From Rhodococcus rhodnii NBRC 100604 (GTDB taxonomy: Bacteria > Actinomycetota > Actinomycetes > Mycobacteriales > Mycobacteriaceae): a DNA stretch of 64,000 nt. The notes under the pieces are model-generated. The model was not told where the DNA came from and made no database searches. It was given only the letters and a program-made list of their open reading frames with translations. The DNA is taken from positions 248,001 to 312,000 of the forward strand of contig NZ_BCXD01000003.1 of the NCBI RefSeq assembly GCF_001894925.1, read 5' to 3'. This document shows, one piece after another, positions 1-10,663 of this stretch; the first letter of the stretch is position 1; every line of letters begins with the position of its first letter. Made by a program: the position numbers and the translations under genes.

Positions 1-549
1 CGAACACTTGTCGATGTACCCGAGCAGGCACGGCCGGCCGATCTGGCTGTGGCGCTTGAACACTCCAGCCGAGCACGTGCGCGCGGGGAAGACCCACAAC
101 AGCAGATCGAGCGTCTCGCGGATCGCCCACGCGTGCGAGTACGGGCCGAAGTACCGGACGCCCTTGCGGCGCGGACCGCGGTAGACGAACAGTCGCGGAT
201 ACTCCTCGTTCAGCGTCACCGCGAGGACCGGGTACGTCTTGTCGTCGCGATAGCGGACGTTGAACCGCGGATCGAACTCCTTGATCCAGTTGTACTCGAG
301 TTGCAGCGCCTCGACCTCGGTCGTGACGACGGTCCACTCGACGCTCGCGGCCGTCGTCACCATCTGCCGGGTCCGGGGATGCAGGCTCGCGACGTCCGCG
401 AAATAGGACGTCAGCCGCGACCGGAGGTTCTTCGCCTTGCCGACGTACACGACGCGGCCGTGCACGTCGCGGAACTTGTAGACACCGGGATCGGTGGGGA
501 TCGTTCCGGGGGCGGGGCGGTAGGTCGACGGATCGGGCACGACACCCAC
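1..549 (-). CDS. uvrC: UvrABC nuclease subunit C, N-terminal part (runs off left edge)
   Basis: UvrC makes both incisions around a UvrB-bound lesion in nucleotide excision repair. Only about the first 183 residues are in the window; the frame stays open to base 1. The GIY-YIG nuclease domain is visible: GVYKFRD near residue 22, then [14 protein letters not shown] near residue 33 with its catalytic Tyr and Arg, and the conserved [13 protein letters not shown] stretch at the edge. Start is GTG at 549 or the in-frame GTG at 540, the latter giving [12 protein letters not shown], which fits the family better. It lies 17 bases downstream of a PH-domain gene on the same strand, the order found in mycobacteria. 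The missing part is outside the window, not a lesion. Confidence 0.95.
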   Translation of the reverse strand, partial: MGVVPDPSTYRPAPGTIPTDPGVYKFRDVHGRVVYVGKAKNLRSRLTSYFADVASLHPRTRQMVTTAASVEWTVVTTEVEALQLEYNWIKEFDPRFNVRYRDDKTYPVLAVTLNEEYPRLFVYRGPRRKGVRYFGPYSHAWAIRETLDLLLWVFPARTCSAGVFKRHSQIGRPCLLGYIDKCS

Positions 550-566
550 GGTAGCCGCCCGGTCCG

Positions 567-1037
567 TCACTCCCGCGTGTAGCGTGCCTCCGCCTCGCGG
601 AACGACCGGACGGAGTCGACGGCGCGTTCGCGATCGTTGGCCTGGACCGCCATCACCGACATGAACTCGTCGTCGGGAAGCTCGAGACGCGCCCACGCGG
701 CGCCGTCGGGGAAGCTCATTCCGTGGACGTCGTGCCACGCGAAGGTGCGTTCGGTGAACGGATTGCGCACGCGCACGCCCGCGGGCGAGACCGCGAGCCG
801 CGGCCGCGCGAGGGTGAGCACACCCGCGGCGAGCACGATGCCGATGCCCACGAAGGCGAGCTGATCGGCGGGGCGGAAGAACACGCCCGTGCTGGTGTCA
901 CCGCGCAGCAGGATCGCGAACGTGACGTGCAGGATCACGAGGCCCACCGCGACCGCGACGGCGTACCGGGTCGTCTTGCGCGGGCGTCCGATCGTCGTCC
1001 ATTCGATGTCGGTCTCGGGCTGGCCGGACGGCGTCAT
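567..1037 (-). CDS. PH domain-containing membrane protein (Rv1417-like)
   Basis: 156 residues. Two hydrophobic helices at about residues 22-44 and 57-77 are followed by a soluble domain of about 80 residues ([17 protein letters not shown] onward) that resembles the bacterial PH fold of small actinobacterial membrane proteins. An ATG at 1037 is preceded by GAGAGG. It sits between ribH and uvrC, where M. tuberculosis carries Rv1417. Its molecular role is unknown; the context gives no direct link to riboflavin synthesis, and a candidate terminator separates it from ribH. Confidence 0.8.
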   Translation of the reverse strand: MTPSGQPETDIEWTTIGRPRKTTRYAVAVAVGLVILHVTFAILLRGDTSTGVFFRPADQLAFVGIGIVLAAGVLTLARPRLAVSPAGVRVRNPFTERTFAWHDVHGMSFPDGAAWARLELPDDEFMSVMAVQANDRERAVDSVRSFREAEARYTRE

Positions 1038-1092
1038 GGGTACCTCTCGATGTTCGGGCCGTCGATCGTCGGGGCGCGGCCGGGTCGTTCAC

Positions 1093-1108
1093 GGTCGTCC
1101 CCACGACC
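1093..1108 (-). terminator. Candidate terminator hairpin after ribH
   Basis: A perfect 6-bp inverted repeat GGTCGT / ACGACC with a CCCC loop starts a few bases downstream of the ribH stop on the minus strand. No T-tract follows, which is usual for GC-rich actinobacteria. It would close the rib operon before the PH-domain gene. Confidence 0.4.
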
Positions 1109-1114
1109 CAGCGC

Positions 1115-2910
<1,796 letters not shown>

Positions 2911-3017
2911 TTCCACTCCACTCGGATCGTTGCGCCACTCGGAATCGTCGCCCGGCGTGCGTGTCAACACTACTTCCCCTGATGCGTACGCCCCCGCCCG
3001 GCGTGGACGCCCTGCGG

Positions 3018-3629
3018 TCAGTGGCCGCTCGCGCGCAGCCGCTCGACGTACTTCGCGATGACGTCCACCTCGAGGTTGACGGCGGTTCCCGGCTCCGCGG
3101 AGCCGAGCGTCGTGAGGTCGAGGGTCGTCGGGATGAGCGAGATCTCGAACCACCCGTCGGCCGCGTTCGGCTCGCTCACCGCCGAGACGGTCAGCGAGAC
3201 GCCGTCGACGGTGACGGACCCCTTCTCGACGACGTACCGCGACACGGAGTCGGGCAGCGAGATCCGCACGACCTCCCAGTTCTCGGACGGGCGCCGTTCG
3301 AGGACGCGGCCGGTCGCGTCGACGTGTCCCTGGACGAGGTGGCCGCCGAGCCTGCTCGCGACGGCGGCGGCACGCTCGAGGTTCACGTGGCTGCCGACAC
3401 GGAGCGCGCCGAGGCTCGACCGGTCGAGGGTCTCCTGCATCACGTCCGCGGTGAAGGCACCGTCCGCGAGGACCTCGACGACGGTGAGGCACACGCCGTT
3501 GACCGCGATCGAGTCACCGTGGCCGGCGTCGGACGTCACGACCGGGCCGCGCACCGTGAACCGTGCCGCGTCGGGCAGGTCGTCCTTCGCCGTGATCTCG
3601 CCGCGTTCCTCCACGATTCCGGTGAACAC
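3018..3629 (-). CDS. ribE: Riboflavin synthase (alpha chain type)
   Basis: 203 residues, the normal length. Dismutates two 6,7-dimethyl-8-ribityllumazine molecules into riboflavin and the pyrimidine that RibH reuses. The start [10 protein letters not shown] is the family signature, and two homologous lumazine-binding halves are recognisable: first half with NGVCLTVVE, second half with [10 protein letters not shown] after [15 protein letters not shown] start at 3629; AAGGGA inside the ribD end provides the ribosome site, with only 6 bases between the genes. Confidence 0.95.
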   Translation of the reverse strand: MFTGIVEERGEITAKDDLPDAARFTVRGPVVTSDAGHGDSIAVNGVCLTVVEVLADGAFTADVMQETLDRSSLGALRVGSHVNLERAAAVASRLGGHLVQGHVDATGRVLERRPSENWEVVRISLPDSVSRYVVEKGSVTVDGVSLTVSAVSEPNAADGWFEISLIPTTLDLTTLGSAEPGTAVNLEVDVIAKYVERLRASGH

Positions 3630-3635
3630 TCGCCG

Positions 3636-4745
3636 TCACGTCCCTTCGCTCGTCTGCTGGTCGCGGCCGCCTGCCGGCGTCGCGCTGTCGGTGGCCTCGT
3701 CCCGCACGTAGTGCAACAGCACGTCGGGTCCGGCGGATTCCGCGGATTCGAATCGGAAGCGGTGGGCGTGCGCGAGCGTCGTCACGCCGGCCGAGACCGC
3801 GGCGGCCGGGCCGTCGCCGAGGACGATCGGCGCGATGTACGCCTCGATCCGGTCGACGAGGCCCGCGGCGAGGAAGGCGCCCGCGAGGCGTGGCCCACCC
3901 TCGACGAGCACGTCGGTGTAGTCGGCGAGCGCGGCCGCGATCTCCGCCGGGTCGTGGGTGCGCACCAGAACGGTCGGGGCGGCGTCGTCGAGTACGCGCG
4001 CGCCCTCCGGGATGTCCCGCAGGCCGACGACGATGCGCACCGGCTGATGCGCTGCGAGGTCGCCTTCCGGGGTGCGGGCGGTGAGCCAGGGGTCGTCGGC
4101 GATCACGGTTCCCGTGCCGACGACGATCGCGTCGAGCGTCGCGCGCTGGGCGTGCACGACAGCACGCGCGGCGGGGCCGGTGATCCACTGGCTCGTGCCG
4201 TCGGCGGCGGCGCTGCGCCCGTCGAGCGACGCCGCGTACTTCCAGCGGACGAGCGGCCGACCGGTCCGTTCGCGATGGAGCCACGCCTGCAGCGGCCCGG
4301 TCTCCACGTCGCGTTCGCGCACCCCGCGGGAGACGAAGACGCCGGCCTCCGCGAGCGTCCCTGCCCCGCCCGCGGCACGCGGGTTGGGGTCCGCCGCCGC
4401 GAAGTGCACCTCGGCGATGCCGGCGTCGACGAGCGCCCGGCTGCACGGCCCGGTCCTGCCCTGGTGATCGCACGGCTCGAGCGTGACGACGGCCGTGCCG
4501 CCGCGCGCCGCCCTGCCCGCGGCCTCGAGCGCGACGATCTCGGCGTGCGGGCCGCCCGGGGGCTGCGTAGCGCCGACACCGGCGATACGGCCGTCACGGT
4601 CGAGGATCACCGCGCCCACGGGCGGGTTGGGACTCGTCGAGCCGCGGACGGTCTCGGACGCGCCGATCGCGATCTGCATCGCGGCGTCGATCTCGTCGGC
4701 GTCGTGCCGCGAGCGCGCTGCGGCACCTCCGCGCGAAGCCGCCAC
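3636..4745 (-). CDS. ribD: Bifunctional diaminohydroxyphosphoribosylaminopyrimidine deaminase / reductase
   Basis: 369 residues. Deaminates then reduces the GTP-derived pyrimidine in riboflavin synthesis. The N-terminal cytidine-deaminase-like zinc site is PHAEIVAL plus TLEPCDHQGRTGPC; TSPNPPVGAVI is the family signature. The C-terminal reductase carries SLDGRSAAADGTSQWITG and LVEGGPRLAGAFL. The GTG at 4745 begins 2 bases after the rpe stop, giving a short extension before the deaminase core; an internal ATG (MQIAIGA) would cut close to the fold. The last 20 or so residues are polar and probably disordered. Confidence 0.93.
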   Translation of the reverse strand: MAASRGGAAARSRHDADEIDAAMQIAIGASETVRGSTSPNPPVGAVILDRDGRIAGVGATQPPGGPHAEIVALEAAGRAARGGTAVVTLEPCDHQGRTGPCSRALVDAGIAEVHFAAADPNPRAAGGAGTLAEAGVFVSRGVRERDVETGPLQAWLHRERTGRPLVRWKYAASLDGRSAAADGTSQWITGPAARAVVHAQRATLDAIVVGTGTVIADDPWLTARTPEGDLAAHQPVRIVVGLRDIPEGARVLDDAAPTVLVRTHDPAEIAAALADYTDVLVEGGPRLAGAFLAAGLVDRIEAYIAPIVLGDGPAAAVSAGVTTLAHAHRFRFESAESAGPDVLLHYVRDEATDSATPAGGRDQQTSEGT

Positions 4746-4747
4746 CG

Positions 4748-5428
4748 TCAGGCCAGCGTCAGGTGGGGCGAAGCCGCCGCGGCCTGCTCGCGCAGCGCAC
4801 GGACGGCCAGGGCCGGATCCTGCGCGCCGTACACGGCGGAACCTGCGACGAAGCAGTCCACGCCCGCCTCGGCCGCGGCCTCGATGGTGTCGGCGTTGAT
4901 GCCGCCGTCGATCTCCACGACGAGGGTCAGCTCGCCGGAGTCGACGAGTTCGCGTACGGCCCGCGCCTTGCCGAGGACATCGGGAATGAACGACTGGCCG
5001 CCGAAGCCGGGCTCGACGCTCATCACGAGGAGCGTGTCGAAGTCCTTCAGGATCTCGAGGTACGGCTCGATCGGTGTCCCCGGCTTCACCGACAGACCGG
5101 CCTTGCCGCCCGCGGCTCGGATGTCGCGGGCGACCGCCCGCGGGTCGTCCGTCGCCTCGGCGTGGAAGGTGACGTTGTAGGCGCCCGCCTCCGCATAGCC
5201 CGGCGCCCAGCGGCCCGGATCGTCGATCATGAGGTGGCAGTCGAGCGGGATGTCCGTCGCGGCGAGCAGGCTCTGCACGACGGGAAGGCCGAGCGTCAGA
5301 TTGGGCACGAAGTGCGCGTCCATGACGTCGACGTGCAGCCACTCGGAGCCCTCGACGCGGGCCGCCTCGTCGGCGAGCCGCGCGAAGTCGGCGGACAGGA
5401 TGGACGGGGCGATCATCGGGTGGGCCAC
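4748..5428 (-). CDS. rpe: Ribulose-phosphate 3-epimerase
   Basis: 226 residues, TIM barrel. Interconverts ribulose-5-phosphate and xylulose-5-phosphate; the former is also the RibB substrate, which fits its place at the head of the riboflavin genes. Metal and catalytic motifs: [19 protein letters not shown] (His32, Asp34), [23 protein letters not shown] and [11 protein letters not shown] start at 5428 with a TAGACT hexamer ending six bases before it, so the mRNA is probably leaderless and this is the likely promoter of the rpe-rib operon. Confidence 0.95.
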   Translation of the reverse strand: MAHPMIAPSILSADFARLADEAARVEGSEWLHVDVMDAHFVPNLTLGLPVVQSLLAATDIPLDCHLMIDDPGRWAPGYAEAGAYNVTFHAEATDDPRAVARDIRAAGGKAGLSVKPGTPIEPYLEILKDFDTLLVMSVEPGFGGQSFIPDVLGKARAVRELVDSGELTLVVEIDGGINADTIEAAAEAGVDCFVAGSAVYGAQDPALAVRALREQAAAASPHLTLA

Positions 5429-5434
5429 GCCCGC

Positions 5435-5440
5435 AGTCTA
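5435..5440 (-). promoter_or_regulatory. Candidate -10 element for leaderless rpe-rib operon
   Basis: TAGACT (minus strand) with six bases to the rpe GTG, which would place the transcription start on the start codon itself. Confidence 0.4.
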
Positions 5441-5492
5441 CGGCGCATCGCGGCTACCGATCCCGGGGGTTCGGGCGTACCCGCACGGGGTC

Positions 5493-6542
5493 TCAGGGGA
5501 CGCGATTCGTCCAGTCCGTCGTCGTGAACTTCGACTCGACCAGATCGCGGGCGGCCGCCAGTTCGGCGTCGGTGTAGGTACTGGTCCGGGTCTCGTAGCG
5601 GGCGCGGAAGTGTGCGAGGAACGCGGCGACGATGGCGTCGCGTGCCATGCCCGTCTGCGAGCGCATCGGGTCGACGCGCTTGCCTGAGCTCGTGATTCCC
5701 TTGTCGGAGATCTTCTCCCGGCCGATCCGCAGCACCTCCGACATCTTGTCGGCGTCGATGTCGTAGGACATCGTCACGTGGTGCAGCACGGCGCCCGCCG
5801 CGAACCGCTTCTGGGCGGCGCCGCCGATCTTGCCCTGGTCGGACACGATGTCGTTGAGCGGAACGTAGCGGGCGGTGATGCCGACGTCCGCGAGCGCGCC
5901 CATGACCCACTGATCGAGGAACGCGTACGACTGCTCGAACGTGAGCCCGTCGACGAGCGAGGTGGGGACGGCGAGCGAGTAGGTGATGCAGTTGCCCGGT
6001 TCCATGAACATCGCGCCGCCGCCGGAGATGCGGCGCACGATGCCGATGCCGTGGCGCGCGGCGGCCGCCTCGTCGACCTCGTTGCGCACCGACTGGAACG
6101 AGCCGATGACGACGAGCGGAGCGTCCCAGTCCCAGAACCGCAGGGTCGGAGGCCGCTCCCCCGTCGCGACCTCGCGGGTGATCACCTCGTCGAGCGCGAC
6201 GTGCATCGCGGGATCGAGGACCACCGGCTCGATCACGTCGAAGGTGTGGTCGTACCAGCCGGTCGCGTGTCCGAGCGCACGACGGATCGCGACACCCACC
6301 GACTCGGGCGTGAACCCGATCAGCGACGCGCCGTCGCCGAGGGCGCCCGAGATCGCGTGCCCGAGCTGCGCGGCGTCGGCGGTCGTCGGCATGCCCGTGA
6401 CGGCGGCGGTGATGTCGCCGAGCGCCTCGTCGGGTTCGAGGAAGAAGTCGCCCGAGAGCGACACCTGCGAGAGCCTGCCGGCCGCCACCTCGACGTCGAC
6501 GACGACGAGCTTGCCGCCGGGGACCTTGTATTCGCCACGCAT
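5493..6542 (-). CDS. lplA: Lipoate-protein ligase family protein with N-terminal accessory domain
   Basis: 349 residues. Expected to attach lipoate (or octanoate) to E2 and GcvH proteins. The catalytic BPL/LplA domain (about 100-349) shows RRISGGGAMFMEPGN, the lipoyl-pocket loop, and GKIGGAAQKR with the adenylate-binding Lys, then AGAVLHHVTM. The first 95 residues (MRGEYKVPGGKLVVVDVEV, SLSGDFFLEP) look like the Lip_prot_lig_C accessory domain that is C-terminal in E. coli LplA, so the domain order is swapped. Start ATG 6542 overlaps the stop of a five-codon upstream ORF. A lipoyl transferase of different substrate preference cannot be excluded. Confidence 0.8.
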   Translation of the reverse strand: MRGEYKVPGGKLVVVDVEVAAGRLSQVSLSGDFFLEPDEALGDITAAVTGMPTTADAAQLGHAISGALGDGASLIGFTPESVGVAIRRALGHATGWYDHTFDVIEPVVLDPAMHVALDEVITREVATGERPPTLRFWDWDAPLVVIGSFQSVRNEVDEAAAARHGIGIVRRISGGGAMFMEPGNCITYSLAVPTSLVDGLTFEQSYAFLDQWVMGALADVGITARYVPLNDIVSDQGKIGGAAQKRFAAGAVLHHVTMSYDIDADKMSEVLRIGREKISDKGITSSGKRVDPMRSQTGMARDAIVAAFLAHFRARYETRTSTYTDAELAAARDLVESKFTTTDWTNRVP

Positions 6543-6559
6543 CAGCAGTCACCACGCAT
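6542..6559 (-). CDS. Five-codon leaderless upstream ORF of lplA
   Basis: ATG CGT GGT GAC TGC TGA (MRGDC) starts exactly six bases after the TAGGCT hexamer, where transcription should begin. Its TGA shares a base with the lplA ATG (TGATG). Seen in sequence only; translation is inferred. It may couple translation into lplA or act as a small leader. Confidence 0.35.
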   Translation of the reverse strand: MRGDC

Positions 6560-6565
6560 GACGCC

Positions 6566-6571
6566 AGCCTA
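6566..6571 (-). promoter_or_regulatory. Candidate -10 element upstream of lplA
   Basis: TAGGCT on the minus strand, six bases before the ATG of the upstream ORF. Confidence 0.35.
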
Positions 6572-6651
6572 TCGAGCACGGCGCGGAGCCGGCGGGCCCT
6601 GGACACAGCGGACCCTGGACATCCGGGGCGTACCGGGACGACGATCGGGTG

Positions 6652-7005
6652 ATGCGAGTCATGCGCGTCACCACGAATCTGCCGGTCGCCGACATCGACA
6701 GCGCTGCACCGTTCTACACCGACTTCCTCGGTCTGAGCACCAAGGAGTTCGACCTCGGCTGGGTCGCGCGCTTCACCGATCCCGAGACCGGAGCGCACGT
6801 GCAACTGGTCACCCACGACGCGACCGCGCCCGCGGATTCGGTGCTCTCGCTGCACGTGGACGACGTCGATGCCGCGTACGAGGAAGCGGTCGCCGCCGGT
6901 GTCGAGATCGTGCATCCACTCACCACCGAGGAGTGGGGTGTGCGGCGATTCTTCGTCCGCGCTCCCGACGGCGCGGTGATCAACATCGTTGCCCACCACG
7001 ACTGA
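6652..7005 (+). CDS. VOC (glyoxalase/bleomycin resistance) family protein
   Basis: 117 residues, a single plus-strand gene among minus-strand neighbours. One vicinal-oxygen-chelate fold: NLPVADIDSAAPFYTDFLGL at the N-terminus, a central LSLHVDDVDAAYEEAVAAG and the C-terminal RRFFVRAPDGAVINIVAHHD. VOC members bind metals or small toxic compounds; substrate unknown here. Starts possible at 6649 (GTG), 6652 (ATG) and 6661 (ATG). No partner gene suggests a pathway. Confidence 0.85.
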   Translation: MRVMRVTTNLPVADIDSAAPFYTDFLGLSTKEFDLGWVARFTDPETGAHVQLVTHDATAPADSVLSLHVDDVDAAYEEAVAAGVEIVHPLTTEEWGVRRFFVRAPDGAVINIVAHHD

Positions 7006-7014
7006 CTCCACTCG

Positions 7015-7073
7015 CCGAGCGGGCGGTGGGCGGGACCGCCACTCGGCCGATGCTCCGGAAACGGCCCGCTCGG
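7015..7073. terminator. Candidate bidirectional terminator between VOC gene and rsmB
   Basis: A perfect 10-bp inverted repeat (CCGAGCGGGC at 7015-7024, its complement at 7064-7073) lies between two convergent genes. A smaller hairpin GGCGGT / ACCGCC (7022-7040) overlaps its left arm. Confidence 0.35.
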
Positions 7074-7079
7074 TGCGGG

Positions 7080-8591
7080 CTACAGCGGCTTGCGCAGCGC
7101 GGCGAGGAACATCCCGTCGGTGCCGTGACGGTGCGGCCACAGCTGTGCGGACGGGCCGTCACCCGTCTCCCCCACTCCCGGGATCAGCTCACGGGTGTCG
7201 AGTTCCACGAGCCCGTGACGCCGCGCGGCATCGGAGGCGACGCTCACCGTCTCCGACAGGTGCGGCGAACACGTCGAATAGAGCACGACGCCGCCCGGCC
7301 GCACGAGTTCCGCTGCCGCCGCGAGCAGTTCGCGCTGCAGCGTGACGAGCGGCCCGACGTCGGACGGTTCGCGCCGCCACCGCGCTTCGGGACGGCGGCG
7401 CAATGCGCCGAGACCTGTGCACGGAGCGTCGACGAGGATGCGGTCGTAGCCCGGCTCGAGCCCGGAGTCGCGGCCGTCGACGACGTGCACGTCGACCGGC
7501 AGATCGGAGACCGCCTTACGCACGAGTTCGGCGCGATGCTCGGCGGGTTCGACGGCGTCGACGCGGAAGCCGTCGATGTCGGCGAGCGCGCCGAGCAGCG
7601 CAGACTTGCCGCCGGGGCCGGCGCACAGATCGAGCCAGCGGCCGCCGTCCTCGCCCTCCAGTGGCGCGAGAGTCAGTGCGCGCGCGACGATCTGGCTGCC
7701 CTCGTCCTGGACGCGCGCGAGCCCGTCGCGGACGGGTTCGAGCGACCCGGGATCGCCGCCGTCGAGATGCACCGCGTACGGCGACTGCTCGCTCTCGGTG
7801 CCGCCGACGACGAGCGCGAGTTCTTCCGCGGTGATGCGTCCCGGCAGTGCGACGAGATGCACGGCGGGGCGCGTGTCGTCCGCAGTCAGCAGCGCTTCGA
7901 GTTCGTCGGCACGGGAACCGAGCGCGTCGGCGAACGCCTGCGCGATCCACCGCGGATGCGCGTAGCGGAACGCGAGATGCCCGACGGGGTCCTTCGCGGC
8001 GTCGGGGGCGAGAGCGTCGATCCACTCGTCGGCCGACGACCGGCTCACCTTCCGCAACACGGCGTTGACGAATCCGGCGCCGCCCTTGCCCCGCTCGGTG
8101 CGCGCCATGTCGACGCTCGTCGCGACGGCCGCGTGGGTGGGCGTCCGGGTGCGCAGCAGCTGATAGGTGCCGAGCCGCAGGATGTCGAGGAGCGGCCCAT
8201 CGATGTCGGCGACCGGCCGGCCCGCGGCGTCGGCGATCACGGCGTCGAGGAAGCCGAGCGCACGCGCGGAACCGTAGGTCAATTCCGTCGCGAACGCCGC
8301 GTCGCGGCCGCTGATCCGGCGCTCGCGCAGCAGCTTCGGGAGTGCGAGGTTCGCGTAGGCGTCGCGTTCGCGCACGGCGCGCAGGACGTCGCGGGCCGCC
8401 GCGCGGGCGGGATCGCTCTCGGCCGGGCGTGCGGGAGCCGCGGGGCCACGGCCGCCGGAGCGTCCCCGGCCGGGGGCCGCTCCGCTGCCGCGCGCCGGGC
8501 GCCTGCTGTCGCCGCTGCGGTCGCTGCGCACCCCGCGACGGCCACCACTGCCCTTGCCGCCGCTGCCCTGTCCACTCTCGGTGTCGCTCAC
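7080..8591 (-). CDS. rsmB: 16S rRNA m5C967 methyltransferase
   Basis: 503 residues. Methylates C967 of 16S rRNA with SAM. After a 60-residue Gly/Arg/Ser-rich extension comes the NusB-like RNA-binding domain (about 62-200, [20 protein letters not shown]), then the Rossmann methyltransferase: [17 protein letters not shown] binds [18 protein letters not shown] carries one active Cys and [11 protein letters not shown] the other. GTG start at 8591 overlaps the fmt stop (GTGA). The low-complexity N-terminus is longer than in E. coli RsmB and is probably disordered, perhaps aiding RNA contact. Confidence 0.93.
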   Translation of the reverse strand: MSDTESGQGSGGKGSGGRRGVRSDRSGDSRRPARGSGAAPGRGRSGGRGPAAPARPAESDPARAAARDVLRAVRERDAYANLALPKLLRERRISGRDAAFATELTYGSARALGFLDAVIADAAGRPVADIDGPLLDILRLGTYQLLRTRTPTHAAVATSVDMARTERGKGGAGFVNAVLRKVSRSSADEWIDALAPDAAKDPVGHLAFRYAHPRWIAQAFADALGSRADELEALLTADDTRPAVHLVALPGRITAEELALVVGGTESEQSPYAVHLDGGDPGSLEPVRDGLARVQDEGSQIVARALTLAPLEGEDGGRWLDLCAGPGGKSALLGALADIDGFRVDAVEPAEHRAELVRKAVSDLPVDVHVVDGRDSGLEPGYDRILVDAPCTGLGALRRRPEARWRREPSDVGPLVTLQRELLAAAAELVRPGGVVLYSTCSPHLSETVSVASDAARRHGLVELDTRELIPGVGETGDGPSAQLWPHRHGTDGMFLAALRKPL

Positions 8592-9511
8592 GACGCCGTC
8601 ACCTCACCGTCGAGTCGTGCGCCGCGGGCCCAGTCCGCGGCGATCATCTGCTTCTTTCCCTGCGGCTGGACGGTGCCGAGTTCGACGGCCGTCGACGCGG
8701 TGCCGACGAGCACCCGCTTTCGCTCGACCACGACGGTGCCCGCGGGTACGACGTCGTCGGTCACCCGGACGGGGCCGAGCTTGACGCGCGTGTCCCCGAT
8801 CGACGTCCACGCGCCGGGTGCCGGTGTCACGGCACGGATGTGGCGATCGACGGCGGCGGCCGGAGTCGTCCAGTCGACGCGGGCGTTCTCGACCGTGATC
8901 TTGGGTGCGTACGAGACGCCCTCGGCGGGCTGCGGTTCGGCGTGGACGGTGTCGTCCTCGATGCCGTCGAGTACGGATTCGAGCAACGCGGCGCCACTGT
9001 GGGAGAGCCTGTCCAGCAGCACGCCGGACGTGTCGTCGGGCCGGACGCGTTCGGTCGCCACGCCGAACACGGGCCCGGTGTCGAGCCCCTCCTCGAGCCG
9101 GAAGGCGCTCGCGCCGGTGATCTCGTCGCCCGCCGCGATCGCGGCCTGGACGGGCGCGGCGCCGCGCCACGCGGGCAGCAGCGAGAAGTGGAGGTTCACC
9201 CAGCCGTACCGGGGGACGGCGAGCACGTGCGGCGGGACGAGCGCCCCGTACGCGACGACGGGACAGCAGTCCGGAGCCAGTTCGGTGAGCCGCGCGACGA
9301 AGTCCTCGTCGGAGGGCCGCGACGGCATGAGCACCTCGATGCCAGCCTCGTCGGCGAGGGCGCCGATCGGCGACCGTACGACGCGCCGACCGCGACCTGA
9401 CGCGGCGTCGGGTCGCGTCACCACGGCGACGACGTCGTGGCGTGGTGACGCGAGGAGCCGTTCCAGGGAGGGAACGGCCGCGTCGGGAGTCCCGGCGAAG
9501 ACGATGCGCAT
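8588..9511 (-). CDS. fmt: Methionyl-tRNA formyltransferase
   Basis: 307 residues. Formylates initiator Met-tRNA using 10-formyl-THF. Motifs: [16 protein letters not shown] start, the formyl-transfer loop [16 protein letters not shown] preceded by NLHF, and the C-terminal OB-like domain ([17 protein letters not shown]). Start ATG 9511 is chosen over the in-frame upstream codon at 9535 because the family starts at MRIVFAGTP and a strong -10 (TAGAAT) ends seven bases before it, implying a leaderless mRNA. Overlaps rsmB by four bases. Confidence 0.95.
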   Translation of the reverse strand: MRIVFAGTPDAAVPSLERLLASPRHDVVAVVTRPDAASGRGRRVVRSPIGALADEAGIEVLMPSRPSDEDFVARLTELAPDCCPVVAYGALVPPHVLAVPRYGWVNLHFSLLPAWRGAAPVQAAIAAGDEITGASAFRLEEGLDTGPVFGVATERVRPDDTSGVLLDRLSHSGAALLESVLDGIEDDTVHAEPQPAEGVSYAPKITVENARVDWTTPAAAVDRHIRAVTPAPGAWTSIGDTRVKLGPVRVTDDVVPAGTVVVERKRVLVGTASTAVELGTVQPQGKKQMIAADWARGARLDGEVTAS

Positions 9512-9518
9512 TCTCCCG

Positions 9519-9524
9519 ATTCTA
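9519..9524 (-). promoter_or_regulatory. Candidate -10 element for leaderless fmt-rsmB
   Basis: TAGAAT (five of six bases of TATAAT) on the minus strand, seven bases before the fmt ATG. Confidence 0.45.
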
Positions 9525-9571
9525 TGGGTGCGCACGCCCCGCGATTCCCACCGCTGCGCGAGCAGGCACTG

Positions 9572-10579
9572 CTACGAGTGCGAATCGAGCACGACCTGCG
9601 CGATACCGGTACCGAGGCGGACGGGGACGCACGCTGCGCGCGGCTCGGCGGACGGGTCGAGCGCGAGGCGCACGAGGTCGGCGACGTAGGGGTCGTACGG
9701 TGCGAGGAAGTGGCCCGAGAGGTCCTGCGGACAGCCGTCCTGCACGAAGACGGCGTGCGTGTCCGGCCCGTCCAGCGCCATCGACGACGCGGGCTGGATC
9801 ATCTCGTCCACACGTGAGCCGATGGTCGTGTACGTCACGCCGGGGACGGTGTCACCGCCCGCGTTGAGTTCGGCGAGTTCGGGAGACCCGGCCATCTGCT
9901 GCCGCACCGCGAGCGAGGTGAGCGCCTCGACGAGATCGGGTCCGCCGGGGATCGCCGCGAGCAGCGGGGCGAGGCCGTACGCGATGCTGCCGCGTGACGG
10001 CGACGCGAGCCCGACCCACCGCTCCACGACGGCCGCGCCGCCGAGCAGGTTGACGTACCACCGGGCGACGTTCGCGCCCTGCGAGTAGCCGACGAGATCG
10101 ACGGACTCCGCTCCCGTCCGCTCGCGCACCACGTCGACGAACGCGGCGAGTTGGTGTGCGCTGGTACGCATGTCGCCGAGTGCGTTGCCGTCGCGGTCCG
10201 GCACGCGCCCGTAGTCGAGGGCGAACACGCACCGGCCGTCGTCGACGAGTATCGGGGCGATCATCGCCCAGTCCGAGTAGGCGCTCGCATCGGTGCCGTG
10301 GACGAGGATCACCGGGCGCGGGTGGGCTGCGCTCGGGACGCACCCGAAGTCGTTGGTGCCCGCGGGCGCCGCGCCGGGACGGTCACGGTCGTAGCGCGTC
10401 GCCTCGCTACGACCGAACTGGCGCGGACCGGGCTCGGTGGGCACGGTCGCACCCACGGGGAGTTGGGGTGCGGGAGCCGCGTTCGCCTCCGAGGTGCCGA
10501 GGATCACGGCGCCGACCAGGATCGACACGACGACGAGCGGAACGACGACTCCCGACACCGCTTCCCGGACGATCCGCAT
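9572..10579 (-). CDS. Secreted alpha/beta-hydrolase lipase (class 2-like)
   Basis: 335 residues. Signal peptide: MRIVREAV then a hydrophobic core and a TSEANAAPAPQ cleavage region near residue 33. The hydrolase fold shows the oxyanion strand ILVHGTDAS, the nucleophile elbow GYSQGA, an Asp in GSRVDEMIQP and the His in SGHFLAP. Four Cys in the mature part could form disulfides (FGCVPSA, GRCVFA, DGCPQD, AACVPV). Resembles extracellular triacylglycerol lipases of actinobacteria. A GTG six codons upstream (10597) is possible but would put acidic residues before the signal peptide. Confidence 0.85.
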   Translation of the reverse strand: MRIVREAVSGVVVPLVVVSILVGAVILGTSEANAAPAPQLPVGATVPTEPGPRQFGRSEATRYDRDRPGAAPAGTNDFGCVPSAAHPRPVILVHGTDASAYSDWAMIAPILVDDGRCVFALDYGRVPDRDGNALGDMRTSAHQLAAFVDVVRERTGAESVDLVGYSQGANVARWYVNLLGGAAVVERWVGLASPSRGSIAYGLAPLLAAIPGGPDLVEALTSLAVRQQMAGSPELAELNAGGDTVPGVTYTTIGSRVDEMIQPASSMALDGPDTHAVFVQDGCPQDLSGHFLAPYDPYVADLVRLALDPSAEPRAACVPVRLGTGIAQVVLDSHS

Positions 10580-10663
10580 GTCGTGATCGTCGCGCACCGC
10601 CGGCCGCGGCGTGCCCGGACGCGGTCACCGCTCGGCCACGAGTGCGCGGCGATCGTGTCGCAG

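Noticed and set aside
2911-3017. FMN riboswitch before ribBA
   Set aside because: No RFN-element sequence blocks recognised; only short direct repeats and a TTGACA.
5778-9689. 1,300-residue plus-strand open frame over lplA, rsmB and fmt
   Set aside because: Shadow of conserved minus-strand genes; crosses several real gene boundaries and the VOC gene in another frame.
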